In this document: positions 42,951 through 55,252 of the stretch, one piece after another
Numbering within the stretch: position 1 is the stretch's first letter
How the letters are laid out: the number at the start of each line of letters is the position of its first letter
From: Acanthaster planci
Taxonomy: Eukaryota; Echinodermata; Asteroidea; Valvatida; Acanthasteridae
Length of the DNA: 64,000 nucleotides
Assembly (NCBI RefSeq): GCF_001949145.1
Contig: NW_019091478.1
Location: 302,341-366,340 of the forward strand
Reading direction: 5' to 3'
The notes under the pieces: model-generated
Databases searched by the model: none
The model's input: only the letters and a program-made list of their open reading frames with translations
What the model was told of the DNA's origin: nothing
Position numbers and translations under genes: made by a program

Positions 42951-43889
42951 GATGCATTCAAGCAAGTCAACCTTTAAAAACGAGGGACTTGCAAAGAATA
43001 AGCATTCAACAACCGTTGCGCCATCTTTACCCCATTTACGAACAATGCACCCCTGCCCTTGGAAGGGCTCCTGCTTTCCAAAGCCAGACAAACCACAGTT
43101 CCATCCGACGATCTCACCCATTCATCCTTGCTGGATGTGTACCTGAAAGTCTGAGCCAGACGCTACGACAACGAACCTGTTGAGTAACTTCTCGGGACGT
43201 CGCGGCAACGACCTGTTACTGAAGTCCGCAGGACGCAGTAGCGGAATCAACTCTAATCCCTCTGCTGAAAAATTAATAACATTCTGATCAGCACAAAGGC
43301 GGCTCGAATCCGTAGTAAATCCTGATGATATTTGATGACCGTTCACTTAAACTGGCTGTGTTGTTATGGAAGGTTCGTGTCTTTTCTTTGAGACCCACGG
43401 GATGTGTACGTGCATTAGTTAGTTATCTTTAACTTATCACAATATGTGATTGTTTCAGATTGTCTATTCTCGTCAATTCACTAGGCTGTTCTCAGAGTGC
43501 TGTTTTTGCGTCAGTATTGTTGTCTAGCATTCGGCATACATGTGGTTTGAAACCGTTTGACTTTTACGCGACCTTTGCAATGAAGATGTCATTTCGTAAA
43601 AAAGATACCTAAATATTTGCAACTAATAATGTCGGCTTCACGTAATGAATGTCATATTCGGAAAAAGCCTTCACATTTTGCTTCACTAAAAATCCTTTAG
43701 AATCCCAAGGCTTACACATTTTTCTTTGATGTTATATCCTTTTTTAAGTGGCCGTTCAATTTAGCGATTTGTTTTTATGCATATCAGACTCTCGTTTTCT
43801 TTCCATTACCGTGCATTGTAATGAAAGGTTTGGGAATTCTTACAAGGGAGGTAGTAGTCTGAAAGATTTCTTAGCCGTGCTGGTTTAGA

Positions 43890-44205
43890 TCAACTGCTTT
43901 TCAAAGCATCTGCCATTTTTCTTCTTTGAAAAAATTGAAAGAGATACGATGAGCTGAGATTATCCATGAATAATTTTAATCTGGCCGGNATTTTGGTCAT
44001 TTTCCCAAAATGATCTGACAGTTGATTTATTTATGACAAACATTATCCGCTTTTTCAAAGCATCTGTCAGTTTACTCCCCGGAAGAGTTAAAAATAAGAG
44101 ACACAGGGAGAGCAAACACAATTATAATCCTATGTAAACTGCAGAACCGCCAGATCTATAGCGATTAGTCGAAACTGATCTGGCAGGTGATATGTTTATG
44201 ACAAC
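43890..44205 (+). repeat. Tandem duplication, ~157 bp unit, with one ambiguous base
   Basis: TTTTCAAAGCATCTGCCA and TTTTTCAAAGCATCTGTCA start the two units; GATCTGACAGTTGATTTA and GATCTGGCAGGTGATATG end them, each followed by TTTATGACAA. Base 43989 is N. Confidence 0.65.
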
Positions 44206-44521
44206 TTTTTATTGACATTTGCAGTTGCAAGTGAAAGATAATCCTCTTGATAGAAAACCACGCAAAACCAGCGTTGCTTTCATGCTGGTGTGGCTTACAC
44301 GAAGTCCAAAAGTCGTGGTCGTTGCCGCTGTTAATGAAGATTCCCCAGTAAACTGTCCCCCATATAAAGAAATGGCGGTCTGGCCGGACCTTTCCCTCCT
44401 AGTGGCGTATCCAGCTGGGGGGGGGATTTCTCCCGATATATTTCTTTCAACTGAGAATACTTCATAATTATGTAAGTAGGAAATAAAGTAATCGGTATAT
44501 TTATCAAATAGGATATATTTT

Positions 44522-44580
44522 TCTCCCCCATTATCATGTTGAATGAGCCCAAACGTGCATTTACTTTTGAATTTGCCCCA
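44522..44580 (+). repeat. Short dispersed repeat, copy 2
   Basis: Partner of 33749-33810 (TATCATGTTGAATGAGCCC ... TTACTTTTGAATTTGCCCC). Confidence 0.55.
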
Positions 44581-44672
44581 ACATCAAAAGATACAATCTG
44601 TTACAGAGTGAAATTAATGAGATAAAAGTAGATTTGCAGCACATTGCTAAGAAAAATAAGTATGTACGTCTA

Positions 44673-45236
44673 TTAGCAGCAGAATGTGGGCATTGCGCCT
44701 GCTGGTACCCATGCAGTAATTTCATGTAAATTAGATAACATAACTTCGCAGGAAGGTGTTTCGTTGGTGAAAACAGGAAGAGCACGTCGTTGCGAAACAC
44801 TGGTGTCAGAGTTTCTCCTGCTTTGCCGGCCTCGATGATTTTTGATGATACATCTGGAGATTTGCCGTCTACTTAGATCTGAAAGGTTGTTTAAAGTCAA
44901 TGTTACAAATTTTATGAGCGACATCGGTAAAGGCAATTGCTGATAAGTTAAGCCCCATCCACTGCCAGAAACAACGACGTCAGAAACCATTTTTCGGAGC
45001 CTGCCGATTTCAAGAACCAGGTTTTCTACATTATACCTGGTTCTGGGAACCGAGTGATGCCAGATAATGGCGGGACTCTTCCCTAGTGAGCTATGGAATA
45101 CCGTTGGAAGGGCATGGCGTTGCTGTGGAGAGGCCTTGGTAGGCCAAATAGTAACCCCGTGGTTTACGTCCGCTGCAGTGAGCCACAAGAAACCCTCATG
45201 AGACCAGGACAAGCTTGGCTCCGTGCAGCAAACCAA
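44673..45236 (-). CDS. Unidentified 187-codon ORF, possibly retroelement-derived
   Basis: Longest anonymous open frame outside the genes. The stretch NVENLVLEIGRLRKMVSDVV, then VSG and GLTYQ, then LNNLSDLSRRQ vaguely resembles SGNH-hydrolase-like segments carried by some invertebrate retroelements, but the catalytic blocks are not evident. I would not assign a function. It may be a relic or chance. Confidence 0.3.
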   Translation of the reverse strand: MVCCTEPSLSWSHEGFLWLTAADVNHGVTIWPTKASPQQRHALPTVFHSSLGKSPAIIWHHSVPRTRYNVENLVLEIGRLRKMVSDVVVSGSGWGLTYQQLPLPMSLIKFVTLTLNNLSDLSRRQISRCIIKNHRGRQSRRNSDTSVSQRRALPVFTNETPSCEVMLSNLHEITAWVPAGAMPTFCC

Positions 45237-46375
45237 CCATCGCCCTGTATCAACGATATGCTTGAAAAAAAAACAGCCACTGTTTGTGTGCTTGTTAATT
45301 GAGTTGTCAATTAGTAGAATTTACCAAAATATCCTAGGAGTAATCAAAGAGTGTAAATAATTTGTAAAATTAGAGTAGCAAGTGCAGTGGAATAAAACAT
45401 CGTTATCTTGTGTTTTTTGTTTGATGGTAAATACCTACCGTACCGAATGTCATGTCCAACAGGAAAGGGAAAATACCGAGGATGTCGCTGATTGTTGTCC
45501 GATATCTTACAGTTTCAGTGGCGTAATTTTGTGCCTGAAGTTGGAGGGGGAATGGGGAAAGCGGGGGGGGGTGACTTGCCCTGCCAAGAAAATTTGAAAA
45601 AGCGGGGAGAGGGGTGAAACCGTATGATTCTACGAAGAGGTCGATGTTCATAATATTGATGTATATCCAAAATATGTATTCAGATTGGCATTTTTTGAGC
45701 GATAATGAATGCATGTACCGTGTACAGTTCAGACTTATTGCTGTTGGTTTATTTCAGTGCATGTATAAACATTATTGGAAGTGATCTGTCTTAATAAAAG
45801 ATATTACGGCTGAGTGTGTACAATGAGCAGACTTTACAGTACGAACTGCCAAAAATTGCCTTTTTCTTTGTGTGTGTTTTTAGCCCACTTCCATATGGCC
45901 TACACACAAGCGTGCGCGCTCAGTCGTTTATTTTTTGCATCACAAAAATGTGACAGAACATTTAAGCAACTCGTGAAATGTTTCCCTTCAAAGCGATGGA
46001 TTTTAATAATAAGCACTTAATTCTCATGTCCATTGCAACTTTCCACTGACCACTGTGCTCAATCATTTGAATATTAACAACATCAAATGATCTTCTTTCT
46101 TTGCACCAAAACATATAGACGATATTATGTCAAACCTGTGTACAAACTATGTGGCAATTGATTTTCCTACACCTTAAAATGTAAAATGTTAAGAATCCTA
46201 CCGCTAAGAACAGTTTAGAATTAAAAGTTATAAAGCAAGCAGCATTAAACTTGTATTGAAGCAAAACATATACCGTAAAACTAAAAAGGGTATGTAAATT
46301 GTTGGAATCAAAAAGTTATTAAAATACAGGGCACTAAAACTAAAACTGGCTTTTGGATCAAATAAATGTACATAA
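45237..46375. other. Intergenic, no feature seen
   Basis: AT-rich, with a G-run at about 45565. No gene or shared repeat recognised. Confidence 0.55.
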
Positions 46376-47825
46376 TCAGCTTATACGGGATTTCATATGA
46401 GAAAGTAACTTCGCTTGTCTTTGGGCCGTGAAAAGTTTGTTTGATTCCAGAGTCCCAAGGTACTGAAAAGTACGTATAGCAACATTAGTCTCGGGATTAA
46501 CGGACAGATGTAATGATCCGTCAGACTTGGCACGGGTATTTGCAGAATGATGTAGTTTCTGAAAGCGGAACTGGAGATATGCTGGGCTTAGATTATTCTG
46601 GCAGTTGTACACTTCAACCTTACTATACGCATCTCCCAACGAGCTGGCAATGATGACCGCGAAGCTGCCCGTTGTGATTGTGTGAATATGTGTTCTAGGG
46701 TGAGCATGCATCAAGAATTAATCTGGCAAGACGTTTGTATAGTTTAAGAAGCTTATCGTCGTAGGAACGTGCACGTCCTGACCAGGCAACGTCACAATAG
46801 TCGAATAAAGGCAAGATCATGGCACTGTTTATCGTTTTAAACAATGACTTATGAAGGCAAGGTTTAGAGGATCGTCGTAGAAATTTCATCCTCATGGAGA
46901 TTTTCTTAACTGTGGCATCAATGTGATCGGACCAAGATATATGTTCATCCAGGATATGTCCAAGATACTTTTAAAAGAGCTCTCTCGATTTCCTCACCAT
47001 TTAATGATTCGAACCATCTTAATTCCAGATCCTTGACTCAATTATCGTATAGCTTAGGGAGAAGAATTCTATGGTGAACAGGAGCGAATGCTTTCTTCAG
47101 CCCCCCCCCTCAAAAAATAAGTGGCTCCTTTTACCTTACCATTATCCATATGGTTAGAGTGTGGTCGGTATTTAAACATCAAGGACTGCTATTTGGGTAG
47201 AATGATGCTGTCTGCTACCTGAAGTAAGAAGTTCCTCCCGTTGAGAAACGTAAACAACTGATCATTTATAACTCTTTCAAGTTTTTTGAAACCAGTGGGA
47301 GGACTGAGATAGATCTATAATTAGAAAGTTCGTCGCGATCACCACCCTTAACCCTAACCCCCAAGGGTGTATGTAAAGTCGTATTAAAATTGGAGGATTT
47401 GGGATACTGGAGTTAATGACTTGGCGGTCTTCCAGTACCCTCGCAAAGCACCTGTGAAAGGGAGTTATTTGTAAGGTAAGTTAAGGAGGTACAAATGGCG
47501 GGACTTGCTTATTTAAAAAAAATTTGCTTGATTTCCAGTCAAAGCCTGTAGAGGGATCCAGTTGCTGGATTTGTTTTTCCACAAAGCTAGTTGAAACAGG
47601 AGAAAATCTAAAGAAATCGCTGTTGTTCACCTCGTTAGAAGAGTGATTAAACGAGGCGTTATCCTCGAGGGTGGGAGCGAAGTCATCTCCTATATTAATT
47701 AACAAAAAATGGTTAAGGTCATCAGTGAATTTTTGTTTGTTATTACTTGCCCAAGCAGGGAATTTAGAGTTATTCCTAATAGAGCTTGCTTGGTTGCGTA
47801 CTGTACTTGTACAGCCGTAAGCCAA
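46376..47825 (-). mobile_element. LINE reverse transcriptase relic (about 1.4 kb), frameshifted
   Basis: Minus-strand frames in order: FSPVSTSFVEKQIQQLDPST (47.6 kb), LKKAFAPVHHRILLPKLYDN (47.1 kb; RT block usually KAFDTVDH), FKTINSAMILPLFDYCDVAW (46.85 kb; YCD.VW block), LLKLYKRLARLIL, then NNLSPAYLQFRF and RTFQYLG (46.5 kb). These are RT and C-terminal LINE blocks in the correct order with stops and frame changes between. The GVPQGS and catalytic YADD region is deleted or decayed. Confidence 0.8.
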
Positions 47826-50321
47826 TCATCGATCGCGATTACCTGTTTTCTGTGTTGTTACGTGCGGAGAACTCACGGCAGAAGAAAATCAAAAGACGGG
47901 AACAAGGACTCTAAAATACGGGCAAAGGACAACCAAGGAACTAATTCAGAATAATGTTTAATTATAAACTTAAACTAGCAAAGCAATAAGTTAAAGCAAA
48001 TAAAGTAAATCTTTTGGTTGGGAAACTGTAACTTCTCATGCAAAAACACCGTGAATTTGGACAAGCAAAAGCATAAAACCAAACATATTTACATTAGCAC
48101 AGCCAAGCACAATTATACAAAGAAAATTGGCATGCCGGCAAAAACATGTTAATGCACGAAGAGGCCAATTATATTCGGCCGAGCATAATTACCTTATGGA
48201 GCCAACACAAGAAAGGAAAACTGAGGCCCCCGCCCAGTCAGTGCCATGGCCAAAAGAGCACAGTCGTCGGGCCAAGCAGCGCCACACCCCGCGCCAGGAC
48301 AGCCCAGCCCAGACAGGTAGGTGGGCGTCGATCCCCGAGATTCGGCTTGTGCATGGAGCCACGACACGATCAGGGTCCACGATCCCACAGCGGTGTCAGT
48401 TTCGGCCACGGTCCGGCGATGAAGAGGGGAAGACCACACGGAGGTGCTGACCCAACGCAGGCTATCCTGGGACGCACATGTTAAAAGCACAGAAGCACTG
48501 ACTGAGAGCGAAGCCAATGGCCACCGAGTCTTTTAGAGGTTTTGAAAACGCGCGTAAATTCCACACGTACCTTTTCGGGGAGACACAAAAGGATGCTTGC
48601 TTCCGTTCGCCTGACAGCCGAACGCATGGCAAGGAGATTGTTTGGCCCCCGAAGGGTGAGATTGCGTAAGTTCTTGCCAGGATCAAGTTCATGGGTGTTT
48701 GGGCTTCCATCTTTGCGCAGAATGACTGAAAAATACGGTTGAAAACTGTCCTTGGCGCCTGAGAAAGTTAAGGGTTGGCACTTGAAAAATGGCTGAACAC
48801 AGACTTCGGAACTTTTCCTTTTGGGAGGTTGTGTTTTGGTGTGTGAATAATTTAAAATTTCACCGGTTAACCCCCCTCAAATTGAAAAGAAATTAAAAGT
48901 TTAGGGACCAAAGAATAATTTCACTTTTGTTTGACAAACCTCAGGGATGTTGGCTTGCATGTTACTGAGCCCTGAAGAATGTTGATTTACACTGTTTTTA
49001 ACGGGGTTTGAAATAAGCGGACTACGCCCAGAACGCGGTGGAAACGTTATACTCTCAGCCTTGATTAAGATCAGTGTAATATTCTCTTGATCCCAGTACA
49101 TACATGTGTATATATGTACGTGTATATGCGAGTTTGTGGCATATGATGTGATCTATTCTGGACCAATAAATAATTTCCATTTATCACAATTATAGACCAA
49201 TGCCAGATGGCCATCAGTATATGTGCCTTGCTGTCCGCTGCATCGATAATGGACACGTCAAAAAACATGTAACGCGAAGTCAACAGTAGAACTACTAGCT
49301 GGTACGTTACTATAATACATGCTGTTATTTAACAGTTCGAAACATTTTGAACGCCATTATCGCAATGTTCAAAATAATCTTGATCAAGATGTTGAGCTTT
49401 TCTTATTGTTAATCACATTACTGTTCATGCTCTGTCGCATTGTGGCGTCGCGTCGTGGCGTCGCCTCCTTTCTCATTATTTTTATGCTGTGTTTACCCTA
49501 ATGCTTTACGTCGTGCTGTCGTGGCGTCCCGTCGTGATGTCATATTAAGACAAGAATCACTTTAAAAGACAGAAAGGACTCAAATGCCTTCTCCTATGGA
49601 ATAAAATAATTCAAATGCCCTTATACCTGAGAAATATACACTGTTTAAAAAAATAAAGCAGCTATTTCTAGGGAGATAGAGTAAATAATCACATATGTAA
49701 TCAATCATTTATTAACGGCAAGTGTATTTCATTTCTATTTCTTCTTGTTGTATTCCTCTTATGTAGCATTCTAAGCGAAATTAGGAAGTAAAATTTTATT
49801 ATTTGTTAAGGGACATGGCCTCGAATAAGCTTTCTCATCTGCCAGACAGTCTCCATACATCACACTGTTTATTTTGTGCTATTTATCTGCATCTTTTCCA
49901 TTTGTTGTGATGGATGCAAACCAAACCAAACCGAACCCAAACCCAACGTACCAAACCAAAACCAAGCCAAACCTGTGATGGTCCGAAATAACCTGGCTCT
50001 CAGGGTTTCAAGCATTTTTCGTGCATATTATACGGGACCTTAAGCCTTTTAGAAACGCATTCATTTTTCGTTTATTTGCTTTTTAAAAGAATCACCCCAG
50101 TAAACTGGCAATAGTTAAATATTAATTTACTAGCAAATTCATCTACAGACTCTGAAAAATTGCCTGATCTGCCTGGAATAAAACAAAAAAAGAAAGGTAG
50201 GAGACCAAAATGTACAATTAAAACACCCCCCCAAAAAAATCACCATTTACATAAATGCCAAAGACTGATCTAACCTTTGCTTACAACTGCACTTAGATCA
50301 GCCCCACTGATCTAAGTGATG
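47826..50321. other. Intergenic, GC-rich patch and low-complexity AACCA run
   Basis: 48190-48480 is GC-rich and open in several frames, with no motif in any of them. 49915-49975 is a degenerate (AACCA)n run. Nothing else recognised. Confidence 0.5.
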
Positions 50322-50414
50322 AAATGAATGCGTTATGTGCGCGTCGCTGTCAACAAAACGAACGCTCCCGACCAGCATGGCTCTTTTCGACCGATGAGGG
50401 GTTCTTCTGCTCAA
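50322..50414 (+). repeat. Dispersed repeat family A, right half
   Basis: From the GTCAACAAAACGAACGCTCC region to GATGAGGGGTTCTTCTGCTC; same strand as the copy at 305. Confidence 0.75.
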
Positions 50415-51205
50415 GGCGGATTGTTTCTCCGAGGTAGGAAGGATGCTTGTCATGCCGTCCACATAGAGGTTATGCGTTAACGCTTGGCGCAGTTCGATGG
50501 GGCGGACGGGGGGGGGCTTTAGCTCCCCTATCTTTGTCCAGCCACCCCCCTGCAAATGAAAATACTACATTAGCTACTATCACGTGCCAAATAGTTGCAA
50601 GAGGCACTGTACATGTATTTAGGTGTTTCCGACTCCCAAAGGAAAGAGCAGTAACGAAAGTTAAAGGGTGACGTCAAGTGCAAAGGGTCTAGCCTCCCGC
50701 CTCCTAAAAAAAGGAAGAAGCATTGGCTCTAGAAACTCGCCTTGGCAAGAGTAGATCTTTTATAGATTCGTTTTTACTGAATTAAAATAAGAAAAACGGC
50801 CTCCGAGACACCAAGGAGTCGCTAGCAACGCATTTATGCCAATTCTGTGCGTTCAACTGTCATTTGACGGTATTGGATTGTACTATGGAACGCACCCCAC
50901 GCACGGAAGCGTATACGAGCCACATGCCTATTTTTCAAAGTGGTATCCAGCCACAATGAGTAAATAGATTTCACTTTTAAAAATTCATGTGGCCATTATA
51001 CGCTTCCGTAGCCTGGTGTGCTCACTAAAGGCCTATGATTAACAGCGCATTTTTTTCGCATTAATTTTGTGCTCTAGAACGGGCAGGCAAACGTAAGAGG
51101 TACATACATTTTTGAAAATCGCGGTTGAATTCTTGGCGCCAAATATTGAGCAAATGTAGTTCCTATTCTGATCACTAAGTCCATTTGGTCCCTATCCACC
51201 TAACG

Positions 51206-51303
51206 CAAAAACACCCCCTCATCGGTTGAAAAGAGCCATGTTGGTGGGGAGCGTCCATTTTGTTGGTAGCCACGCGACCGTACCGCGTGCATTTCATAGT
51301 CGC
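51206..51303 (-). repeat. Dispersed repeat family A, half copy
   Basis: ACACCCCCTCATCGGTTGAA onward to GCGTGCATTTCATAGTCG, lacking the AGAGAGGGCGC end. Confidence 0.8.
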
Positions 51304-51976
51304 CAATGCAATTAGCTCTTGTATCAAAACTTAACTCAATGGACGGTAAACGGTTTCAAAGTGCTTGAGCGTTGCAGAACAAAATGATTATTTGATGATG
51401 ATAAGGTTGTGATTACCTTGTGTTCGTTGTTAGACCGTTTAAAGATGCGACGTGTTTGCGGCATGTTCTAAAGTTCACATCTTGTTAACACGGACAAAAA
51501 GAATCCTCGTCGGCAAACAGGAATGAAGCGGTTGAGAGCGATTAATAATAGGCCTAACTGTCATAAAAAAAGCAAAGGCTTGAACCCAGTAGAAGTGATA
51601 CTTCTGGGAGACTGGGAACAGACCAGTGTTGCCCTGGGGTTATGTAAATACACGTTGGCCAGGTCTAGAGATCAGATGGCTACAAACCGTCACCTCGTGC
51701 ATGGCAACTGTGAAACAAAATGACAAGCTATCGACACCCTTACAGACTGACGACATTCGACCAGAGGGTCCAGCGTGTTTGTAAATCTTGAGTGACCCTT
51801 AGAAGAGGTAAGTACAACCTGTGCATTTTGTTTATATGAAGCAAACTTTGTTACCCTGCATTTCATCTGAAATGGTTTGGCCACGTTGCATTAAGGCGTG
51901 TTTCTGGCCTGGTTTGTAGATAGTTAACATGATTGTGAAAACAATTATGTTCGTTTTAGGAGTTATAAACCTAGGG

Positions 51977-52205
51977 AGCAGTGGCGTCGCTAGGATTTTA
52001 CTGGTGGGGGGCACAAAGGGGCACCAGCATCTTATGGGAGCACCAGCTTTCAGTGGTGTGTTTTGGGGGGCATGTTTTTGTTAGCCTTGTTCAATATCCA
52101 TTCCTCCGTTTTTTTTTTCAATGGGGGGCACGTGTGTGTGTGGGGGGGCACCGGGAATTTGTACGTGGGGGGAACGTGCCCCCCCCCTGTGGCTACGCCA
52201 CTGCT
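51977..52205. mobile_element. MITE family G with AGCAGTGGCGT ends
   Basis: AGCAGTGGCGTCGCTAGG opens and GTGGCTACGCCACTGCT closes the element. The interior is G-rich then C-rich (GGGGGGCAC against GTGCCCCCCC). TAGG-like bases next to both ends could be a short target duplication. The 210-codon + strand ORF at 51981-52613 starts in this element and is not taken as real. Confidence 0.75.
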
Positions 52206-54894
52206 AGGAAGCATCAAATTGTCATAATATGTATTGTCATGCTCCGCAGGGGACACCATGGATACCTATTTATTTTGGTATACCGTGTTGATTTAAACTC
52301 GAATTGCAAGCACTCCGCCAAAGACAGGTCCCCCCAAAATTCACGTTACACCAGCAATAACGTCCATATGGACACCCTTCACGCAAGTTTAAACGGCTGC
52401 GTTTTGAGGGCCATTTTACCATGTTCGGCCAACGAAATCGGGGAGGTATTTTCTTCAAGTTACTTGTATTTTATGACTAATGACTATGACTCCCCAAACG
52501 CATTCTCGGTGAATTTCGTGCATGCTACACCGTACACAAGAAGTGTCCCTCCAAATGATCAGTGTACATTTAGTAGTCGTTTACTGATCCCCTCTCAAGG
52601 TGCATTTCGGTGAAGGAAACTGCACCTTGATGCGCTGACCTGCATGTCATCATCGTTTTTTATTTGTTTTTGTGGAAATGTGAACGCAACCCTGAACCTC
52701 CTCTCTTGCATACGGGTTGCACGCTCGTAGAAACTACAGAAAACCCCTCTCCATTAGAGCAAGTAATTTCGAAACACACTCTAACAGTTCTGTTCACAGA
52801 CAAGATGAGTTGTCTCCATTTTTCAAAAACATGATCGGGGCCAAATCTTAAAACATAAGTCCTCAAAACCGTCTGAAAACAATGGGGCCCCATAAAATGT
52901 CAAAAAAAGAAGAAAAAGGGGAAAAAAGACTGAAATAAGTTTTCTTTTGCATCCGCTTGCTTGATAAGAGAATTTTATTCAGCGTACAATTTACCGGTTC
53001 CTCAATAACTATGACCACGTCACTAACTGATGGTTTGATAGGCGTCAACAAACTGCTATTGACACGAACTGAATCAAATTCTGATCCACTAAGCACCACC
53101 TGGACGAAACGAAAGCCTGATCGAAGTTTGAAGAGACAGCTACTTACAATGCTCAGACCATATTACAAGAGTCTCCGTGATGTCACAACACCAATTACAC
53201 AGTGTCTTAGTCGGCAAGATACAATATTGATCCAGCTTTGGACAGAGAATGCAGGGTACGTGTTAAGTGATTCCATGTTTGCAGGCAAACACATGAGAAA
53301 TAGCAGAGGACAATAGAGCTGGCTGTAGGCCTTGAGGCCGTGATTACAGACAATCAGAACTGAGCAACACGCGGTACATCATGCCTGCTGACATGTCATT
53401 TTTATTAGGTTATATCATAGAGCTGGGTTGTAGCTCTATGGTTATATCAAATGGTGTCGAAGTACCTGGTTAGCAACTGCGTGCGTCGTAGCATGGAGGA
53501 ATAACCAGGCAGTAAGACTAATTTTCACGCTGTGTAATGTGCGCTTGCCTGCATTGTGCCAACGCAGCACTGGATGATGGCTTTTGTGTTAAGCTCACAT
53601 GCCGAGAGCAATTTCAAACATGCAGTTATGACCGTTGTTTGATATTTGTGGACAAGAAAATATCAAATCCTCCTCGAGCACTCTTAATCGATCCTTCTTT
53701 CCAGACGCTCTGTTGCCAACAACAAAAGAAGATGCTAGTTTTATTATTGCGTCATTACGGGCTTTAATGACCATTGATTTGTAACAACTGCGGCGCCGTG
53801 TGCTCCACTTTAATAGTCGTATCAGTGTGACAGTGGACTGCAGCCGTCTGAGTTAACGCAACTTCAGACGGGCATCATTCTTGGATGCTTTGTTCGCAAA
53901 CGGGTTTATCCAGTTGTATGCGTCCTTCTTTTCTTAATCTTCAAACCTCAGGGCGTATGACCACGAAGCATAGCTGTTTCGCTGGACTGCAGCCCTCTTG
54001 CCTCTTTGTCGATATGTAATTGATAAGATCTAGTAATAACATAGGGATCAGTGCACGTATGCGTATGTCGACATCGTATCTTCCGTTGTGGCCTTCCTGC
54101 TCATCCATCGGCAGATACTATTTACTATTTACGGAAATAATCTTCAAGTCAAAAGATGATGCGTCCGTAATGAGAAAACTACCTACCGTCTGTTTGACCA
54201 CGGGTTCCACAAACAAGGAGCAGATGTTGTACAGCCAATTCCCGCTGATTACATTTTACTGTTTCCGGGAGCACCTGTTGTTTTCCGCTTGAAATACTGA
54301 AAATTCTGCTATGGTGTAGTTTGTGAGGTCTTCATCAGCAAACAGTCTAGGCCTACCGCTTACCAGTGCCGGGACCTTCGTTATGCTACTGTAACTTTTA
54401 ACTCTCTGCTCATCCATCCCCTTTTAGTTGAAAGCTCCTGATCTAGTCTAGAGCATTTGAAAATGAAAGAGGGACTCGCACTTTGTATCACAGGAGCAAA
54501 CCAAGTCACCGCGAAACAAGACAGCAACACTGCGTCGGTAGGTCCCTTCTGAGAACTCGATTTTAAATGTCCTAGAATGATCTATGCGTAAACGTAGCGA
54601 GACGCGCCCAAAACCGCGGTTGGTTAACTTTAACCCGGACGAGCAGGGCAGCTGAATCAGCCCAAATCAGCAAATTCCCATCTTTCGTTACTCAATTCCG
54701 CTTTCTGTTTGTGTAAAAAAACAATAACGTAGATTCAGATCACTGAGTTCGGGTAGACCTTCGAACAACCGAAACAATAATATTTCAATATAATACGAAA
54801 ATTGTTTGCGGTTTGTGACAGTCAGCAACAACCGAAGTACTGTGATTTTTCATGTTGTTTTCCGAAAAAAAATCGGGCATAATTCGACCAGCAG
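52206..54894. other. Intergenic upstream of the unknown gene, no gene called
   Basis: ORFs of 119 codons (52957-53316) and 76 codons (53537-53767) have no motif. No repeat recognised. Confidence 0.5.
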
Positions 54895-55060
54895 AATTAG
54901 AAGCCATTACTGCGGTGGCACAACGCTAGTGGACAGGTGTTACGCGCGCGTTACATGCCTCTTCGACCAATAGGGTGTCATGATTTGCCAAATGCACGCG
55001 CGCGTCAAGCTGAAAAATTTGCGTGTGAGTGCCGTGCCACCGCAGTTATGGCGTCTAATC
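54895..55060. mobile_element. MITE family B, full-length copy, just upstream of the unknown gene
   Basis: ATTAGAAGCCATTACTGCGG with TGGCAC opens; GTGCCACCGCAGTTATGGCG with TCTAAT closes. The imperfect ends are about 26 bases. It contains CTTCGACCAATAGGGTGTC, shared with 5150-5255 and 29871-29985, including a CCAAT box. It ends about 45 bases before the proposed acceptor at 55105. Confidence 0.8.
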
Positions 55061-55079
55061 GGATTAGTCTATAACACCA

Positions 55080-55105
55080 TTTCGTTTTCCCAAATCTCTC
55101 ACCAG
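55080..55105 (+). promoter_or_regulatory. Possible 3' splice site of a 5' UTR intron
   Basis: TTTCGTTTTCCCAAATCTCTC followed by ACCAG is a pyrimidine-rich tract and AG, 51 bases before the ATG at 55157. If used, the first coding exon would start at 55106 and the true promoter would lie farther upstream. Confidence 0.4.
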
Positions 55106-55156
55106 ACACCGCTCCCAACACCCGGAGAGGGCCCTAATTCTGTCCCAGCCACCAAT

Positions 55157-55252
55157 ATGGCTGAGTCACTGAGCCTGACGGCGATACGCCGGGAGCAGAG
55201 ACGGATAGCGGCCCTGCTCGACGCCTCCAAGCAGCTAGGGCTGGTCATACCC
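55157..55252 (+). CDS. Unknown gene, exon 1
   Basis: Residues 1-32, MAESLSLTAIRREQ onward to LGLVIP. The frame stays open upstream of the ATG, but that part comes from the MITE at 54895-55060, so the ATG at 55157 is preferred. Confidence 0.65.

Larger units (their letters stand above)
42951..44672. other. Downstream of receptor 1, no further gene seen
   Basis: It contains a tandem duplication (43890-44205), one unresolved base at 43989 and a short repeat at 44522-44580. Around 44360-44430 a GGCGTATCCAGCTGGGGGGG stretch resembles the end of the element at 51977. Confidence 0.55.

Noticed and set aside
42741-43121. 126-codon minus-strand ORF
   Set aside because: Antisense shadow of the end of receptor 1.
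48127-48517. Overlapping ~107-112-codon ORFs on both strands
   Set aside because: The GC-rich patch is open in several frames at once, which is what composition alone produces. No motif in any frame.
51981-52613. 210-codon + strand ORF
   Set aside because: It starts inside the MITE at 51977-52205, has no motif and no coding-like composition after it. Treated as chance.
52957-53316. 119-codon + strand ORF
   Set aside because: No recognised domain, no splice partners and no repeat homologue. This length can arise by chance in 64 kb.
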